Assembly: GCF_003182255.1 (NCBI RefSeq)
Contig: NZ_QGTQ01000014.1
Span: 62,001-126,000, forward strand
DNA: 64,000 bases
Origin: Paenibacillus cellulosilyticus
GTDB lineage: Bacteria > Bacillota > Bacilli > Paenibacillales > Paenibacillaceae
Direction of reading: 5' to 3'
Shown: positions 16,090-27,473 of the stretch, one piece after another
Layout: every line of letters starts with the position of its first letter
Numbering within the stretch: position 1 is the first letter of the stretch
The notes under the pieces: model-generated
Database searches by the model: none
What the model was told of the DNA's origin: nothing
Seen by the model: the letters and a program-made list of their open reading frames with translations, nothing else
Translations under genes and position numbers: made by a program

Positions 16090-17574
16090 CTACTTCTTCA
16101 TTCTGTTCCTCACAAGGTTCGGACTTCTTGATTGTGAAGGTCTTCTTCGCAGTGCCCAGAAGGGAGCACGAATGAATACATCGCGCCAATCTTTGAAGTT
16201 GTTCGGTGAAACAGGTGTCAAATAGGACGAATTCAGGCTTGTCAGCCCTGACAAGTGAACAACAAGATAGGCGATCCCGAGTGCTATGCCTAAATCACCA
16301 AGAATGCCTGCCATAATAATCAGACCAAAGCGGACTAAACGTATAGAAGCACTCATGACGTAACTCGGGATAACGAACGATGCGATTGCAGAAGAAGCGA
16401 CCGCAATAATGAGTATATTGCTGGTGAATCCGGCTTGCACGGCAGCTTGTCCAATGACAATACCGCCGACGATGCCGATGGTCTGGCCAATCTTCGTTGG
16501 AAGCCGTGCTCCTGCTTCTCGAAGCAGCTCAATCGTTACCTCCATAAGCAGCGCTTCATAAATCGGAGGGAACGGCACCTTGCTCCGAGACTCAGTTATC
16601 GTTAATAGAAGTGCTTCGGGTATCATCTCGTAGTGGAATGTCGTTACTGATACATACAACGCAGTGAATGTAAGGGTAATAAATAATGCGATGAATCGCA
16701 GCACTCGAAGTGACGTTCCGGTCGCCCATCGCTGATAATAATCGTCGGGGGACGCCATGAATTCGAAAAAGGATGAGGGAGCTGAGAATACCGAAGGGCT
16801 GCCATCCAGAATGCCTACGATTCTGCCCGCCACTAATTTTGAAACCGCCGTATCTGTTCTTTCCGTTGTTGAGAATAAGGGAAAGACGGAATTTGGAAAA
16901 TCGTCGATATATTGAATCAGCATGTTGCCGTCATGTACAGCATCGATTTCAATTAAGTTAATCCGATCGGTTAATTCCCGAACGTATTCCATGTTCGCAA
17001 TACCTTCAATGTATAGAAGATACACGATGCTTTTGGTTACTTCTCCGACCTCCAGCTTGATTACCTTTAGATGCGAGCTTTTGACCCTGCGTCTAATTAA
17101 CGATAAATTCGCAGAGGCCGTCTCGATGAAGGAATCATGTGGTCCTGTGATAACCGTTTCAGTCTCGGATTGTTGAATCGAGCGGGCTTCGGGCTTGTAG
17201 ACATCCATCAGATATACATTGTCGTTATGGAAAATAGCCGCTTCGCCATTTAATATGCCTTTGATCAGCGATTTGGAGTTCGTTGTCAGCTTATATTGAT
17301 TTCTCGTTAGCAATGCCTGTACTTCATTCTCACGAATGTTTGTCAGTGGTATAGTGACATCTCGGGAAAGCTCTTCAGCACCAACTAAATGCCCGAAGTA
17401 TACAAGGTTCACATTGATTTCGGGGAAAGCGTGATGGACAAGATCCATGCAATCCTTGAAGTTGTCCAGTGTATGCTGCAAGCTTGGCGGGACATCGGCA
17501 TCATCGTTTGGCCTATTATCATCTCGTCTTGCGTCCTTACCGGGAAGGCGATTCGTTCTTCTGAATAGTGTCAT
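16090..17574 (-). CDS. GerA-type germinant receptor A subunit
   Basis: 494 aa from ATG 17574 (AAGGGG, 8 nt); GTG/ATG 17613 lacks an SD. A soluble N-terminal half (~30-300, with IGRRxVKSSHLKV-like and GIANMEYVRELTDRINLIEID segments) is followed by 4-5 membrane helices and a hydrophilic tail. First gene of the rightmost-to-left A-B-C operon; the gap to the B gene is 14 bp. A sigma-G promoter would be expected upstream but I could not place one securely. Confidence 0.9.
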   Translation of the reverse strand: MTLFRRTNRLPGKDARRDDNRPNDDADVPPSLQHTLDNFKDCMDLVHHAFPEINVNLVYFGHLVGAEELSRDVTIPLTNIRENEVQALLTRNQYKLTTNSKSLIKGILNGEAAIFHNDNVYLMDVYKPEARSIQQSETETVITGPHDSFIETASANLSLIRRRVKSSHLKVIKLEVGEVTKSIVYLLYIEGIANMEYVRELTDRINLIEIDAVHDGNMLIQYIDDFPNSVFPLFSTTERTDTAVSKLVAGRIVGILDGSPSVFSAPSSFFEFMASPDDYYQRWATGTSLRVLRFIALFITLTFTALYVSVTTFHYEMIPEALLLTITESRSKVPFPPIYEALLMEVTIELLREAGARLPTKIGQTIGIVGGIVIGQAAVQAGFTSNILIIAVASSAIASFVIPSYVMSASIRLVRFGLIIMAGILGDLGIALGIAYLVVHLSGLTSLNSSYLTPVSPNNFKDWRDVFIRAPFWALRRRPSQSRSPNLVRNRMKK

Positions 17575-17688
17575 AAAAGCAGCCCCTTCCCGCGTGTCAT
17601 TGCTTATACCCACCCTTGTCCTTAATCTGAAGGTTATTCCAGTTCATAGTGTGCTGCAAAAGCCGGACTTCATTCATGCGCAGAGACG

Positions 17689-17736
17689 AAAAAACCATCA
17701 ATCCTTGTTTAATGAACAGGGATTGATGGTTTTTTC
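17689..17736. terminator. Terminator of katG (strong bidirectional hairpin)
   Basis: AAAAAACCATCAATCC...GGATTGATGGTTTTTT with an inner CCTTGTT/GAACAGG extension. T-runs occur on both strands. It lies between the katG end and the germination operon start, both leftward. Confidence 0.92.
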
Positions 17737-17775
17737 ATAAGACTTTATTAATCCAATACGACTACAAAATTAATA

Positions 17776-20004
<2,229 letters not shown>

Positions 20005-20230
20005 TTAAATTGCTCTTACTCCCAGTTATAAGGCTATTCGCATCTGAAATCAACGCTAGAATGGAAAGTTTCATTCAATCTTCATGCAGGTTTAATCAAT
20101 TAAAGAGGTTAATGAAATTTGGATGGGATAGGGTAAGCCTAAGCGGTGAAAAATCGCCATGCTTTCGGACTAATTACAGGATGGATTTGGAATCCTAAGA
20201 TGTAACTAAACACGGGAGGGGATGAACCAA

Positions 20231-20953
20231 ATGAAGAAGATTGTACTGCTGCGGCATGGTCAAAGCGAGTGGAATTTGACGAATCGCTTTACAGGCTGGA
20301 CGGATGTGGATCTGTCGGAAGGCGGGCTTAATGAGGCTAGGCAGGCGGCTGAAATTTTGAAAGCGAACGGTTATCAGTTTGACATCGCCTACTCTTCCTA
20401 TCTAAAGAGAGCCATCCGAACGACATGGATTGTGTTATACCATCTGGATCTCGCGTGGATTCCTGTTGAGAAAACATGGATGTTGAATGAGCGGCATTAC
20501 GGAGCGCTTGAAGGACTGAATAAAACAGAAACAGAGGAGCAATACGGCAAGGAACAAGTGCGGACCTGGCGCAGATCAGCCGATGTGCGGCCTCCGGCAT
20601 TAGAAGCGGGCGATCCGAGAAATGCGAGATTCGAATCGAAGTACGATGCATTGTCAGATGAAGAGATACCGCTCACAGAAAGCTTGATCGATACCGAGGA
20701 GCGGGTGCTGAAATATTGGAATCACTATATTAAGGATGCGCTGCTGCATAATCATCATATCCTGATTGCGGCCCATGGCAATACGATAAGAGCACTGATC
20801 AAATATTTAGACCACCGCTCCTCCGATGGCATTGTCGGAATCAGCGTCCCGACTGGAATTCCGCTTGTATATGAGCTTGATGACGATTTGAATGCTATTA
20901 CAAGCTATTTGCTCGATAGGAATGGCGGCAAACGTCCAATACAATCACAGTAG
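20231..20953 (+). CDS. gpmA: 2,3-bisphosphoglycerate-dependent phosphoglycerate mutase
   Basis: 240 aa from ATG 20231 (GGGAGGGG, 9 nt; the ATG at 20222 is only 1 nt from the SD). The catalytic His is H9 in [10 protein letters not shown]; the second is in [24 protein letters not shown] is the dPGM family signature and carries the acid Glu. It interconverts 3- and 2-phosphoglycerate in glycolysis in the cytosol. Most spore formers rely on the Mn-dependent GpmI during sporulation, so a cofactor-dependent copy is an addition. Monocistronic as far as seen. Confidence 0.95.
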   Translation: MKKIVLLRHGQSEWNLTNRFTGWTDVDLSEGGLNEARQAAEILKANGYQFDIAYSSYLKRAIRTTWIVLYHLDLAWIPVEKTWMLNERHYGALEGLNKTETEEQYGKEQVRTWRRSADVRPPALEAGDPRNARFESKYDALSDEEIPLTESLIDTEERVLKYWNHYIKDALLHNHHILIAAHGNTIRALIKYLDHRSSDGIVGISVPTGIPLVYELDDDLNAITSYLLDRNGGKRPIQSQ

Positions 20954-21076
20954 TCGCAGGGCAATAGGATAAGCGCCTGTTCCACTGGCAAACAGGAGGA
21001 AGGGATGTTACGCTTGTAGGCAATGAATCTAGTTACTCGTGAATTGATCAAGCGTACAGTGGAGAGGATTGCAGCA

Positions 21077-22222
21077 ATGAAGAACGTTATCGTCATCGGA
21101 GCGGGGATATTAGGCGCTTCGACCGCCTATCAGCTGGCGCGATCGGGCGCGAAGGTGCTGCTCGTAGACCGGCAAGATCAAGGGCAGGCGACTGCGGCGG
21201 CGGCCGGCATTATTTGCCCTTGGCTGTCTCAACGGCGGAATCAAGTGTGGTACAGACTGGCGAAGGCTGGAGCGCGTTATTATCCTGAACTCATTGAACA
21301 ATTACATAGCGATGGAGAGACGGATACTGGCTATGCACGGGTAGGTGCGCTCAGCATTCATGAGGACATCGTGAAGGTTGATAAGATGGAAGAGCGTGCG
21401 CGTTTGCGCAGAGAGGATGCGCCAGAGATCGGCGACATCTCTCGGCACGATGAGAACGAGACGATTGAGCAGTTTCCGCTGCTTGCAGAAGGCTATCATG
21501 CCGTGCGGATCAGCGGTGCAGCACGAGTGGACGGACGCGCGCTTCGCGATGCGATGATTTCAGCGGCGCAGCGGCATGGGGCGGAGCTGTTGCACGGAGA
21601 CGCTAAGCTCGTATTTGATGCGGCTGCAAATCGTGTGACAGGCGTCGTCGTTGAAGGGCAGACGATTACGGCTGACGCAGTGATTGTGTGCGCAGGAGCG
21701 TGGGCAAGACAGCTGCTGCAGCCGCTCGGAATCGAGTTTCGAGTCAGCTATCAGAAGGCGCAGATTATTCATCTACAGGTGCAGGATGAGTATGACACCG
21801 GCGCTTGGCCGGTCATTATGCCGCCGACCGATCAATATTTGCTCGGCTTCGAGGAGCAGCGGATCGTGATCGGTGCGACGCACGAGAATGACGTGGCTGG
21901 CTACGATACGAGAATTACCGCGGGCGGTATGCAAGAGGTGCTGAATAAGGGGCTATCCCTAGCGCCTGCACTTGCGAATAGCACGGTGTTGGAGACGCGA
22001 GTAGGCTTCCGTCCATTCACTCCGGGCTTCCTGCCGGTTATTGGTGCTATTCCGGGATGGGATGGCGCATATGCCGCCAACGGACTTGGCGCATCGGGAC
22101 TTACGGTTGGCCCCTATCTTGGCAGCCAGCTAGCGAAGCTGGCGCTCGGTGAGGCACTCGACATCGAGCTGAGCGATTATGATATCGCGAATGCGATGTC
22201 GTCAGACCAAGTGATTGATTAA
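21077..22222 (+). CDS. FAD-dependent oxidoreductase of the DAO family (amino-acid oxidase/dehydrogenase-like)
   Basis: 381 aa from ATG 21077 (GGAGAGG, 9 nt). The N-terminal Rossmann motif is VIVIGAGILGASTAYQLA followed by the ribose-binding acidic residue in LLVDRQ. A C-terminal FAD-contact block reads VGFRPFTPGFLPVIGAIPG ... NGLGASGLTVGP, typical of DadA/ThiO/SoxB-like enzymes. It should oxidise an amine or D-amino acid; the substrate is not resolved. The TPP operon is 8 kb away, so I do not assign it as thiO. It has its own terminator. Confidence 0.85.
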   Translation: MKNVIVIGAGILGASTAYQLARSGAKVLLVDRQDQGQATAAAAGIICPWLSQRRNQVWYRLAKAGARYYPELIEQLHSDGETDTGYARVGALSIHEDIVKVDKMEERARLRREDAPEIGDISRHDENETIEQFPLLAEGYHAVRISGAARVDGRALRDAMISAAQRHGAELLHGDAKLVFDAAANRVTGVVVEGQTITADAVIVCAGAWARQLLQPLGIEFRVSYQKAQIIHLQVQDEYDTGAWPVIMPPTDQYLLGFEEQRIVIGATHENDVAGYDTRITAGGMQEVLNKGLSLAPALANSTVLETRVGFRPFTPGFLPVIGAIPGWDGAYAANGLGASGLTVGPYLGSQLAKLALGEALDIELSDYDIANAMSSDQVID

Positions 22223-22240
22223 TGGATTGAAGCTTTCAGC

Positions 22241-22285
22241 AAAAAGACCTCAACGTCCACGTTACGGTGGAAATTGAGGTCTTTT
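22241..22285 (+). terminator. Terminator of the FAD oxidoreductase gene
   Basis: AAAAAGACCTCAA pairs with TTGAGGTCTTTTT, with an inner CCAC/GTGG stem, ending in five T. Confidence 0.9.
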
Positions 22286-22409
22286 TGTGGTGTTTAGGCC
22301 GCGTCTAACCAAGGAGCAGCGTAAGACGATTCATCCTACCTTGGCGTGCTCCTGTAATTTTTTAACGATTGCCTTACTTTTGTTTATATATCTCTCTTGT
22401 TGTTTTCGA

Positions 22410-22428
22410 TACAATGAAAGCGCATTCA
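22410..22428 (+). promoter_or_regulatory. -10 box overlapped by a cre-type site, polysaccharide module 1
   Basis: TACAAT (22410-22415) runs straight into ATGAAAGCGCATTCA (22414-22428), which fits every fixed position of the cre consensus WTGNAANCGNWNNCW. The -35 is not clear. CcpA bound here would cover the -10 and start point, so catabolite repression of the whole transporter-kinase-glycosidase operon is likely. A LacI-family regulator is the alternative. Confidence 0.65.
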
Positions 22429-22491
22429 GTTCGACTGGGATGAAGAGCTATTCCGTAATGAAGTAATCTTGATAGTGGGGGGATTTATAGT

Positions 22492-23865
22492 ATGTTGAGT
22501 AAAAAGACATCGGTCGTCGCGATAAGCACACTTGCTGCGACGATGCTGCTCACCGCTTGCGGAAGCTCAAGTAATGACGGGAGCTCCAGCTCGTCAGCTT
22601 CGAAGCCAGCGGAGAACAGCTCGACGACATCTTCGTCGACCACAACGACACCGACTGCAGAGAAAGTGGAGCTTCGCATGTCTTGGTGGGGATCAGATGA
22701 TCGTCACGAGAAGACGCAGAAGGCGATTGAGCTGTTCGAATCGCGCAATCCAGGCGTGACAATTACGCCGGAATATTCAGGTTTCGACGGCTACATGGAT
22801 AAGTTGAACACGCAGATCGCTGCTGGCAACGCGCCAGATCTAATCCAGATGGGTGGGAACATCAAAGAGTATGTGGACAAGAACTCTCTGCTTGATCTTA
22901 CACCCTACGTTGGCTCGGTCATTAACCTAGAAGATTTCAACCAAGGTCTGGTTCAGTCTGCAACGTTTAACGACAAGCTGTACGGTGTGACGCTCGGCGT
23001 TAACTCGACGGGGCTGCTGTACAATGCCACGATGTTCGAGAAGGCAGGCGTTGCTATACCGACAAAGGATTGGACTTATGACGATCTGAAACAAGCTGCG
23101 ATAGACATCAGCACGAAATTAGGCAAAGGCAACTACGGCGTCTACGACTTGTCGAGCGAATCAGGTGCATTGGCTTCTTATCTCGGCGCTTACGGCAAAG
23201 AGCTATACGGAGTGGATGGCAAACGTCATTTCGAGAAGGAAGACATCATCAATTGGTTTACGTTCTGGTCTGAATTGCGTGAAGCAGGAGCGGTAGTTCC
23301 AGCCGACGAGCAAGTGTCGAGCCCCGCAACGGCTGCTGATACTTCACTTGTTGTGAAAGGTCAAGTTGCGATCCAAAGCGCCTCCGCTTCGCAGCTTGCC
23401 GGCTGGCAGGCATTAACGGAAGAGAAGTTAGGCTTGCTCATGTACCCGAAGGGGACGGCTGGCAATGGCATGGTTCCGCCGCAATCCGGTCAGTATATCG
23501 TCGCGTATGAGGGCACGAAGCATCCGGAGATGGTCGCGAAGTTTATCGACTTCATGGTCAATGATCCTGAAGCTGGCGACATCCTTGGTGCGACACGCGG
23601 CGTACCGCCTGCAGGCAAAATCCGTGATCAACTCTCGACGCAAGCAACACCGGTCGATCAGGTCATGTACGATTTTATCTCGCTCGTAGCCGACACTGCG
23701 CCGCCGGTTGTCTGGACACAGTTCCCACTCGACAATGAACTCATCAAGCTGCTGCAAACCACGCAAGAGAAGATTAGCTTCAATGCGAGTTCCATTGACA
23801 AGGCTGCCGATGAGTTCATGACCGAGGTTGATAAATTGATCGAGAAGGCGCACACACCACAATAA
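22492..23865 (+). CDS. Sugar ABC transporter substrate-binding lipoprotein (family 1)
   Basis: 457 aa. Lipobox LLTAC (C23), then a Ser-rich linker to ~55 and an SBP_bac_1 domain (LRMSWWGSDDRHEKTQKAIELFE start). It binds an oligosaccharide outside the membrane and hands it to the two permeases that follow. The operon's GH43 suggests xylo- or arabino-oligosaccharides. No ATPase gene is in the operon; a shared MsmX-type ATPase encoded elsewhere is the usual partner for such systems. Confidence 0.92.
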   Translation: MLSKKTSVVAISTLAATMLLTACGSSSNDGSSSSSASKPAENSSTTSSSTTTTPTAEKVELRMSWWGSDDRHEKTQKAIELFESRNPGVTITPEYSGFDGYMDKLNTQIAAGNAPDLIQMGGNIKEYVDKNSLLDLTPYVGSVINLEDFNQGLVQSATFNDKLYGVTLGVNSTGLLYNATMFEKAGVAIPTKDWTYDDLKQAAIDISTKLGKGNYGVYDLSSESGALASYLGAYGKELYGVDGKRHFEKEDIINWFTFWSELREAGAVVPADEQVSSPATAADTSLVVKGQVAIQSASASQLAGWQALTEEKLGLLMYPKGTAGNGMVPPQSGQYIVAYEGTKHPEMVAKFIDFMVNDPEAGDILGATRGVPPAGKIRDQLSTQATPVDQVMYDFISLVADTAPPVVWTQFPLDNELIKLLQTTQEKISFNASSIDKAADEFMTEVDKLIEKAHTPQ

Positions 23866-23948
23866 GCATAATGAGAACATGAGACAGGAGGAGCCATTGC
23901 TATTCATGCAAGGCTCCTTCTTGCCTCACGGATTGGAGAGCGTATACG

Positions 23949-24839
23949 ATGCAGAAATATAAAACGTATTTGGCTGGTTACTTGTTCCTGCTGCCATGGT
24001 TGATCGGGTTCGTCTTTCTGTGCTTGAGTCCCATTGCCGCTTCCTTGTATTTATCGTTCACCAATTACGATCTGCTAACGTCGCCGAAGTGGGTCGGTCT
24101 GGCGAATTACCGCGCGATGTTCACGGATGATTATCGGATGATGGATTCGATTAAGGTTACGTTCCAATATGTGTTTTTATCGGTACCACTCCGTCTGGTG
24201 TTCGCGCTGGTTGTGGCCGTAGTGCTCAATCAAGGGATACGGCTGCTGGGCTTCTACCGCACGATTTATTACATCCCTTCGCTGCTTGGCGGCAGCGTCG
24301 CGATCTCGGTGCTATGGAAGCAAGTGTTCGGCAAGGAAGGTATCTTCAATCAGGCGCTTGCATGGTTTGGTATCGACGGACCGAACTGGGTTGCCGATCC
24401 GCGATATGCGATTTTCTCGCTCGTCGGGTTGTCCGTCTGGCAATTCGGATCGGTCATGATTATTTTTCTGGCAGGCATTAAACAAATTCCGGGCGAATTA
24501 TACGAGGCGGCTACTGTCGATGGTGCAGGCGTTATGCGTAAGTTTTGGCGCATTACGATGCCGCTGCTTACACCGGTTATTTTTTTCAACTTGACGATTA
24601 CGTTGATTCAGTCGTTCCAGACCTTTACGAAGGCGTTCATCATAAGTAATGGTACAGGCGGACCGATTAATTCTACGTTGCTATATTCCCTGTATTTATA
24701 TATCAAGGGTTTCTCCTTCCATGAAATGGGCTACGCATCGGCCATGGCATGGGTGCTGCTCGTCGTCGTCGCACTTATTACAGGCATCATGTTCTTAAGC
24801 TCGCGTTATTGGGTCTTTTATTCGGATGGGAGGGAGTAG
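23949..24839 (+). CDS. Sugar ABC transporter permease, MalF/UgpA type
   Basis: 296 aa with six predicted membrane helices. The EAA loop reads YEAATVDGAGVMRKFWRITMPLL, the contact point for the ATPase. It pairs with the next permease to form the channel for the sugar bound by the 22492-23865 lipoprotein. ATG 23949 follows GGAGAG; 83 bp separate it from the lipoprotein gene. Confidence 0.93.
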   Translation: MQKYKTYLAGYLFLLPWLIGFVFLCLSPIAASLYLSFTNYDLLTSPKWVGLANYRAMFTDDYRMMDSIKVTFQYVFLSVPLRLVFALVVAVVLNQGIRLLGFYRTIYYIPSLLGGSVAISVLWKQVFGKEGIFNQALAWFGIDGPNWVADPRYAIFSLVGLSVWQFGSVMIIFLAGIKQIPGELYEAATVDGAGVMRKFWRITMPLLTPVIFFNLTITLIQSFQTFTKAFIISNGTGGPINSTLLYSLYLYIKGFSFHEMGYASAMAWVLLVVVALITGIMFLSSRYWVFYSDGRE

Positions 24840-24842
24840 GGG

Positions 24843-25682
24843 ATGGCACTTCAGAATCGGCTCAAACCGTTATTGTTCCATATCATCGTGCTAGGTCTCG
24901 GACTTCTTATGCTCTATCCCGTGTTCTGGCTCCTTAGCAGCTCGGTTAAGCCAACAACGGAAATTTTCACTTCGAAAGGATTATGGCCGAGCGCGATCAC
25001 GTTCGAGCATTATCATAACGGCTGGTTTGGCTTGCGAAACATCCAATTCGGGCGATTTTTCTTGAACTCGATCATGATATGTGTCCTTGCGGTCATCGGA
25101 ACGATTATCAGCTCGTCGATGGCGGCATTCTCATTCGCACGAATCGATTTCCCGTTGAAGAAGTTGTTCTTCGCGCTTATGCTCGGCACGATCATGCTTC
25201 CGGGACATGTCACGCTCATTCCGCAATATATCTTTTTCCATAAGCTTGGTTGGGTAGATACGTTCTTGCCGTTGACCGTACCGAAATTTTTGGGGGATGC
25301 GTTCTTCATTTTCCTGATCGTGCAATTTATCCGCGGTATTCCACGTGAGCTCGATGAGAGTGCGAAGATTGACGGTTGCGGCTGGCTTACGCTGTTCGTG
25401 CGCATCATTCTGCCGCTTAGCTCGCCTGCGCTCATTACGGCAGCGATCTTCACTTTCATGGGAACCTGGGACGATTTCTTCGGTCAGATGATATACTTGA
25501 GCGACGTGAATAAATATACGGTACCGTTGGGACTTCGACTGTTCCTTGACTCTAGCGGGAGCTCGAATTGGGGTTCGGTATTCGCGATGAGCGTATTGTC
25601 GATCGTGCCGAGCCTGCTAATCTTCTTCCTCGGTCAAAAATATTTTACACAAGGAATTGCGACAACGGGGATAAAAGGATAG
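24843..25682 (+). CDS. Sugar ABC transporter permease, MalG/UgpE type
   Basis: 279 aa with six predicted helices. EAA loop: LDESAKIDGCGWLTLFVRIILPL. The C-terminal end YFTQGIATTGIKG is the standard ending of this family. It starts 3 bp after the previous stop, behind GGGAGGGAG, and its stop codon abuts the next ATG. Confidence 0.93.
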   Translation: MALQNRLKPLLFHIIVLGLGLLMLYPVFWLLSSSVKPTTEIFTSKGLWPSAITFEHYHNGWFGLRNIQFGRFFLNSIMICVLAVIGTIISSSMAAFSFARIDFPLKKLFFALMLGTIMLPGHVTLIPQYIFFHKLGWVDTFLPLTVPKFLGDAFFIFLIVQFIRGIPRELDESAKIDGCGWLTLFVRIILPLSSPALITAAIFTFMGTWDDFFGQMIYLSDVNKYTVPLGLRLFLDSSGSSNWGSVFAMSVLSIVPSLLIFFLGQKYFTQGIATTGIKG

Positions 25683-27473
25683 ATGATGATCATGCGCAAA
25701 CTAGTGAGGTACCCAACGAAGTTATTCACCTTAATGATGCTCTGCTTCATGGGCTTCAGTAGCTTGCTGCTGCTTGCAAGCGGCATTGTCTATTACGAGA
25801 CGTATTCTAGCATTGCCTATCGGGAGATCCGCGCAACGAAGACGGATTTGCTTGACGAGAAGTCGCAGAACTTATCTAACTACGTGGCGGGTATTCAAGA
25901 TACGGCACGGTTTATCGTGACGAATTCGATGATCCAGCAGGTGTTGTCTATGCCACCGGATAATGCCTATGATTTCGTGACGAAGAACCGGCAGATCAGC
26001 GATGAATTCAAGCGACTGACCGCCGTGAAAGGTGGACTGTACTCTATTGAATTGTATACGAACTGGCTGGACCAGTATGATTATCCGTCACCGCCGGGCG
26101 ACTTTATGCATCCGATGGAGGACGCGGCGAGTGACGGCTGGCTGGAGAGAATGGAGGCGTCGGACGGCTTCTGGATCGCCGCACATGCGCGTACTGACGG
26201 TGAGGATGGCTTGCGGCTTATCAGTTACGTCCAGCGGATTGCTGGTAATCGCGGTCAATTGCTTGGCATTGTGAAGATTAACATTCCAGAGCAGCATCTA
26301 TTTGATATTGTAAGCGGTAACGACGCGCAGAAGGCGAGCGACGACTTCTATATTATTCGGGATTCACGCGGTCAGTATATTGCTTCAAATCTGCCTAACG
26401 CTGAATTGGAAATATCGATTCGAGAAGGAGCATCGGTGCAAGACACGGTGGGGTCGCATTACAGCGTCATTCAGAGTCGAGCCAACACGGAATATTGGGT
26501 TCTGCAGCAGTTGATTACGAAGGATGTTCTCCAGCAGGGAGCACATGAGATTCGAACGCTCATCGTTGAGCTGCTGGCAGGCCTGCTGCTCGTCACGATT
26601 CCGCTAGCATTCTGGCTTTCGCGCAAGCTGACAGCACCGATCTATGGCATCGTCAGAGGAATGCGAACGGTTGAGAAGGGCGATTTCAATGTACGGATGC
26701 AGATGTCCAGCATTCAGGAATATTCGCATCTCGCCATGCATTTCAACCGAATGGTGTATCGTTTGAAGGACTTGATCGGCAGGCTGAATCAAGAGCACCG
26801 CGACCGACGTGAAGCGGAGATTCAACTATTGCAATCGCAGATTAAGCCGCATTTTCTATACAATACGCTTGATCTGATTCACTGGCGGGCGCTCGATCAC
26901 AATGCGCATGAGATCAGCGGGATGGTTCAACAGCTCTCTAAGCTGTTCCGCATCGGTCTGAGCAATAACAAGTGGTATGTCGCGCTGCGCGACGAGATGC
27001 TGCATGCCCGTTGTTACATCGCGATACAAGAATATCGGCAAAACTTTAACATTCGATGCGTTGAGCATGTCGAGAACGATCTGCACGACGTGCTTGTGCC
27101 GAAGATTATCCTTCAGCCATTTCTCGAAAATGCGGTCATTCACGGCAACTGGCAGCGAGGGGAACAAGCAGTCGTCACCGTGAGCTTTGAGACGCATAGT
27201 GATAGGATAGTAGGCAAGCATCTGGTCGTCACGATTACTGACAATGGCTGTGGTGTGCCGGAGGACTTTGATGCGGAGCGAGCAAGAGGTATCGGCATCC
27301 GTAATGTCATCGATCGCATCCAGTTGTATTGCGGAAAAATGTATGGCGTACAAATCATGCGAGGCGAACAGGGCACACGGGTTGTCATTAAGCTGCCGCT
27401 CATATACCACGAGGAAGAGATGGAGCAACTAAGAAGGAGTTTGAGCCATGAATACGATTCTGTTGGTGGATGA
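25683..27473 (+). CDS. YesM-type sensor histidine kinase (Cache-like/HAMP/His_kinase/HATPase)
   Basis: 596 aa. Helix 1 (~15-37), a large extracellular sensor region (~40-290), helix 2 (~292-313, LIVELLAGLLLVTIPLAFWL), HAMP (~315-370), a coiled coil with LQSQIKPHFLYNTLD (phospho-acceptor His) and a GHKL ATPase domain (NAVIHGNW; DNGCGVP; GIGIRNV). Family members sense sugars outside the cell, often through the partner binding protein. The gene directly follows the permeases and overlaps the YesN regulator gene by 26 bp. Starts at 25683, 25686 and 25692 are all possible. Sensing and transport genes are thus in one transcript. Confidence 0.92.
   Translation: MMIMRKLVRYPTKLFTLMMLCFMGFSSLLLLASGIVYYETYSSIAYREIRATKTDLLDEKSQNLSNYVAGIQDTARFIVTNSMIQQVLSMPPDNAYDFVTKNRQISDEFKRLTAVKGGLYSIELYTNWLDQYDYPSPPGDFMHPMEDAASDGWLERMEASDGFWIAAHARTDGEDGLRLISYVQRIAGNRGQLLGIVKINIPEQHLFDIVSGNDAQKASDDFYIIRDSRGQYIASNLPNAELEISIREGASVQDTVGSHYSVIQSRANTEYWVLQQLITKDVLQQGAHEIRTLIVELLAGLLLVTIPLAFWLSRKLTAPIYGIVRGMRTVEKGDFNVRMQMSSIQEYSHLAMHFNRMVYRLKDLIGRLNQEHRDRREAEIQLLQSQIKPHFLYNTLDLIHWRALDHNAHEISGMVQQLSKLFRIGLSNNKWYVALRDEMLHARCYIAIQEYRQNFNIRCVEHVENDLHDVLVPKIILQPFLENAVIHGNWQRGEQAVVTVSFETHSDRIVGKHLVVTITDNGCGVPEDFDAERARGIGIRNVIDRIQLYCGKMYGVQIMRGEQGTRVVIKLPLIYHEEEMEQLRRSLSHEYDSVGG

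Noticed and set aside
21077-22222. ThiO (glycine oxidase) for thiamine synthesis
   Set aside because: The fold fits, but there is no TPP switch and no thiS/thiG/thiF neighbour; left as a general DAO-family enzyme.
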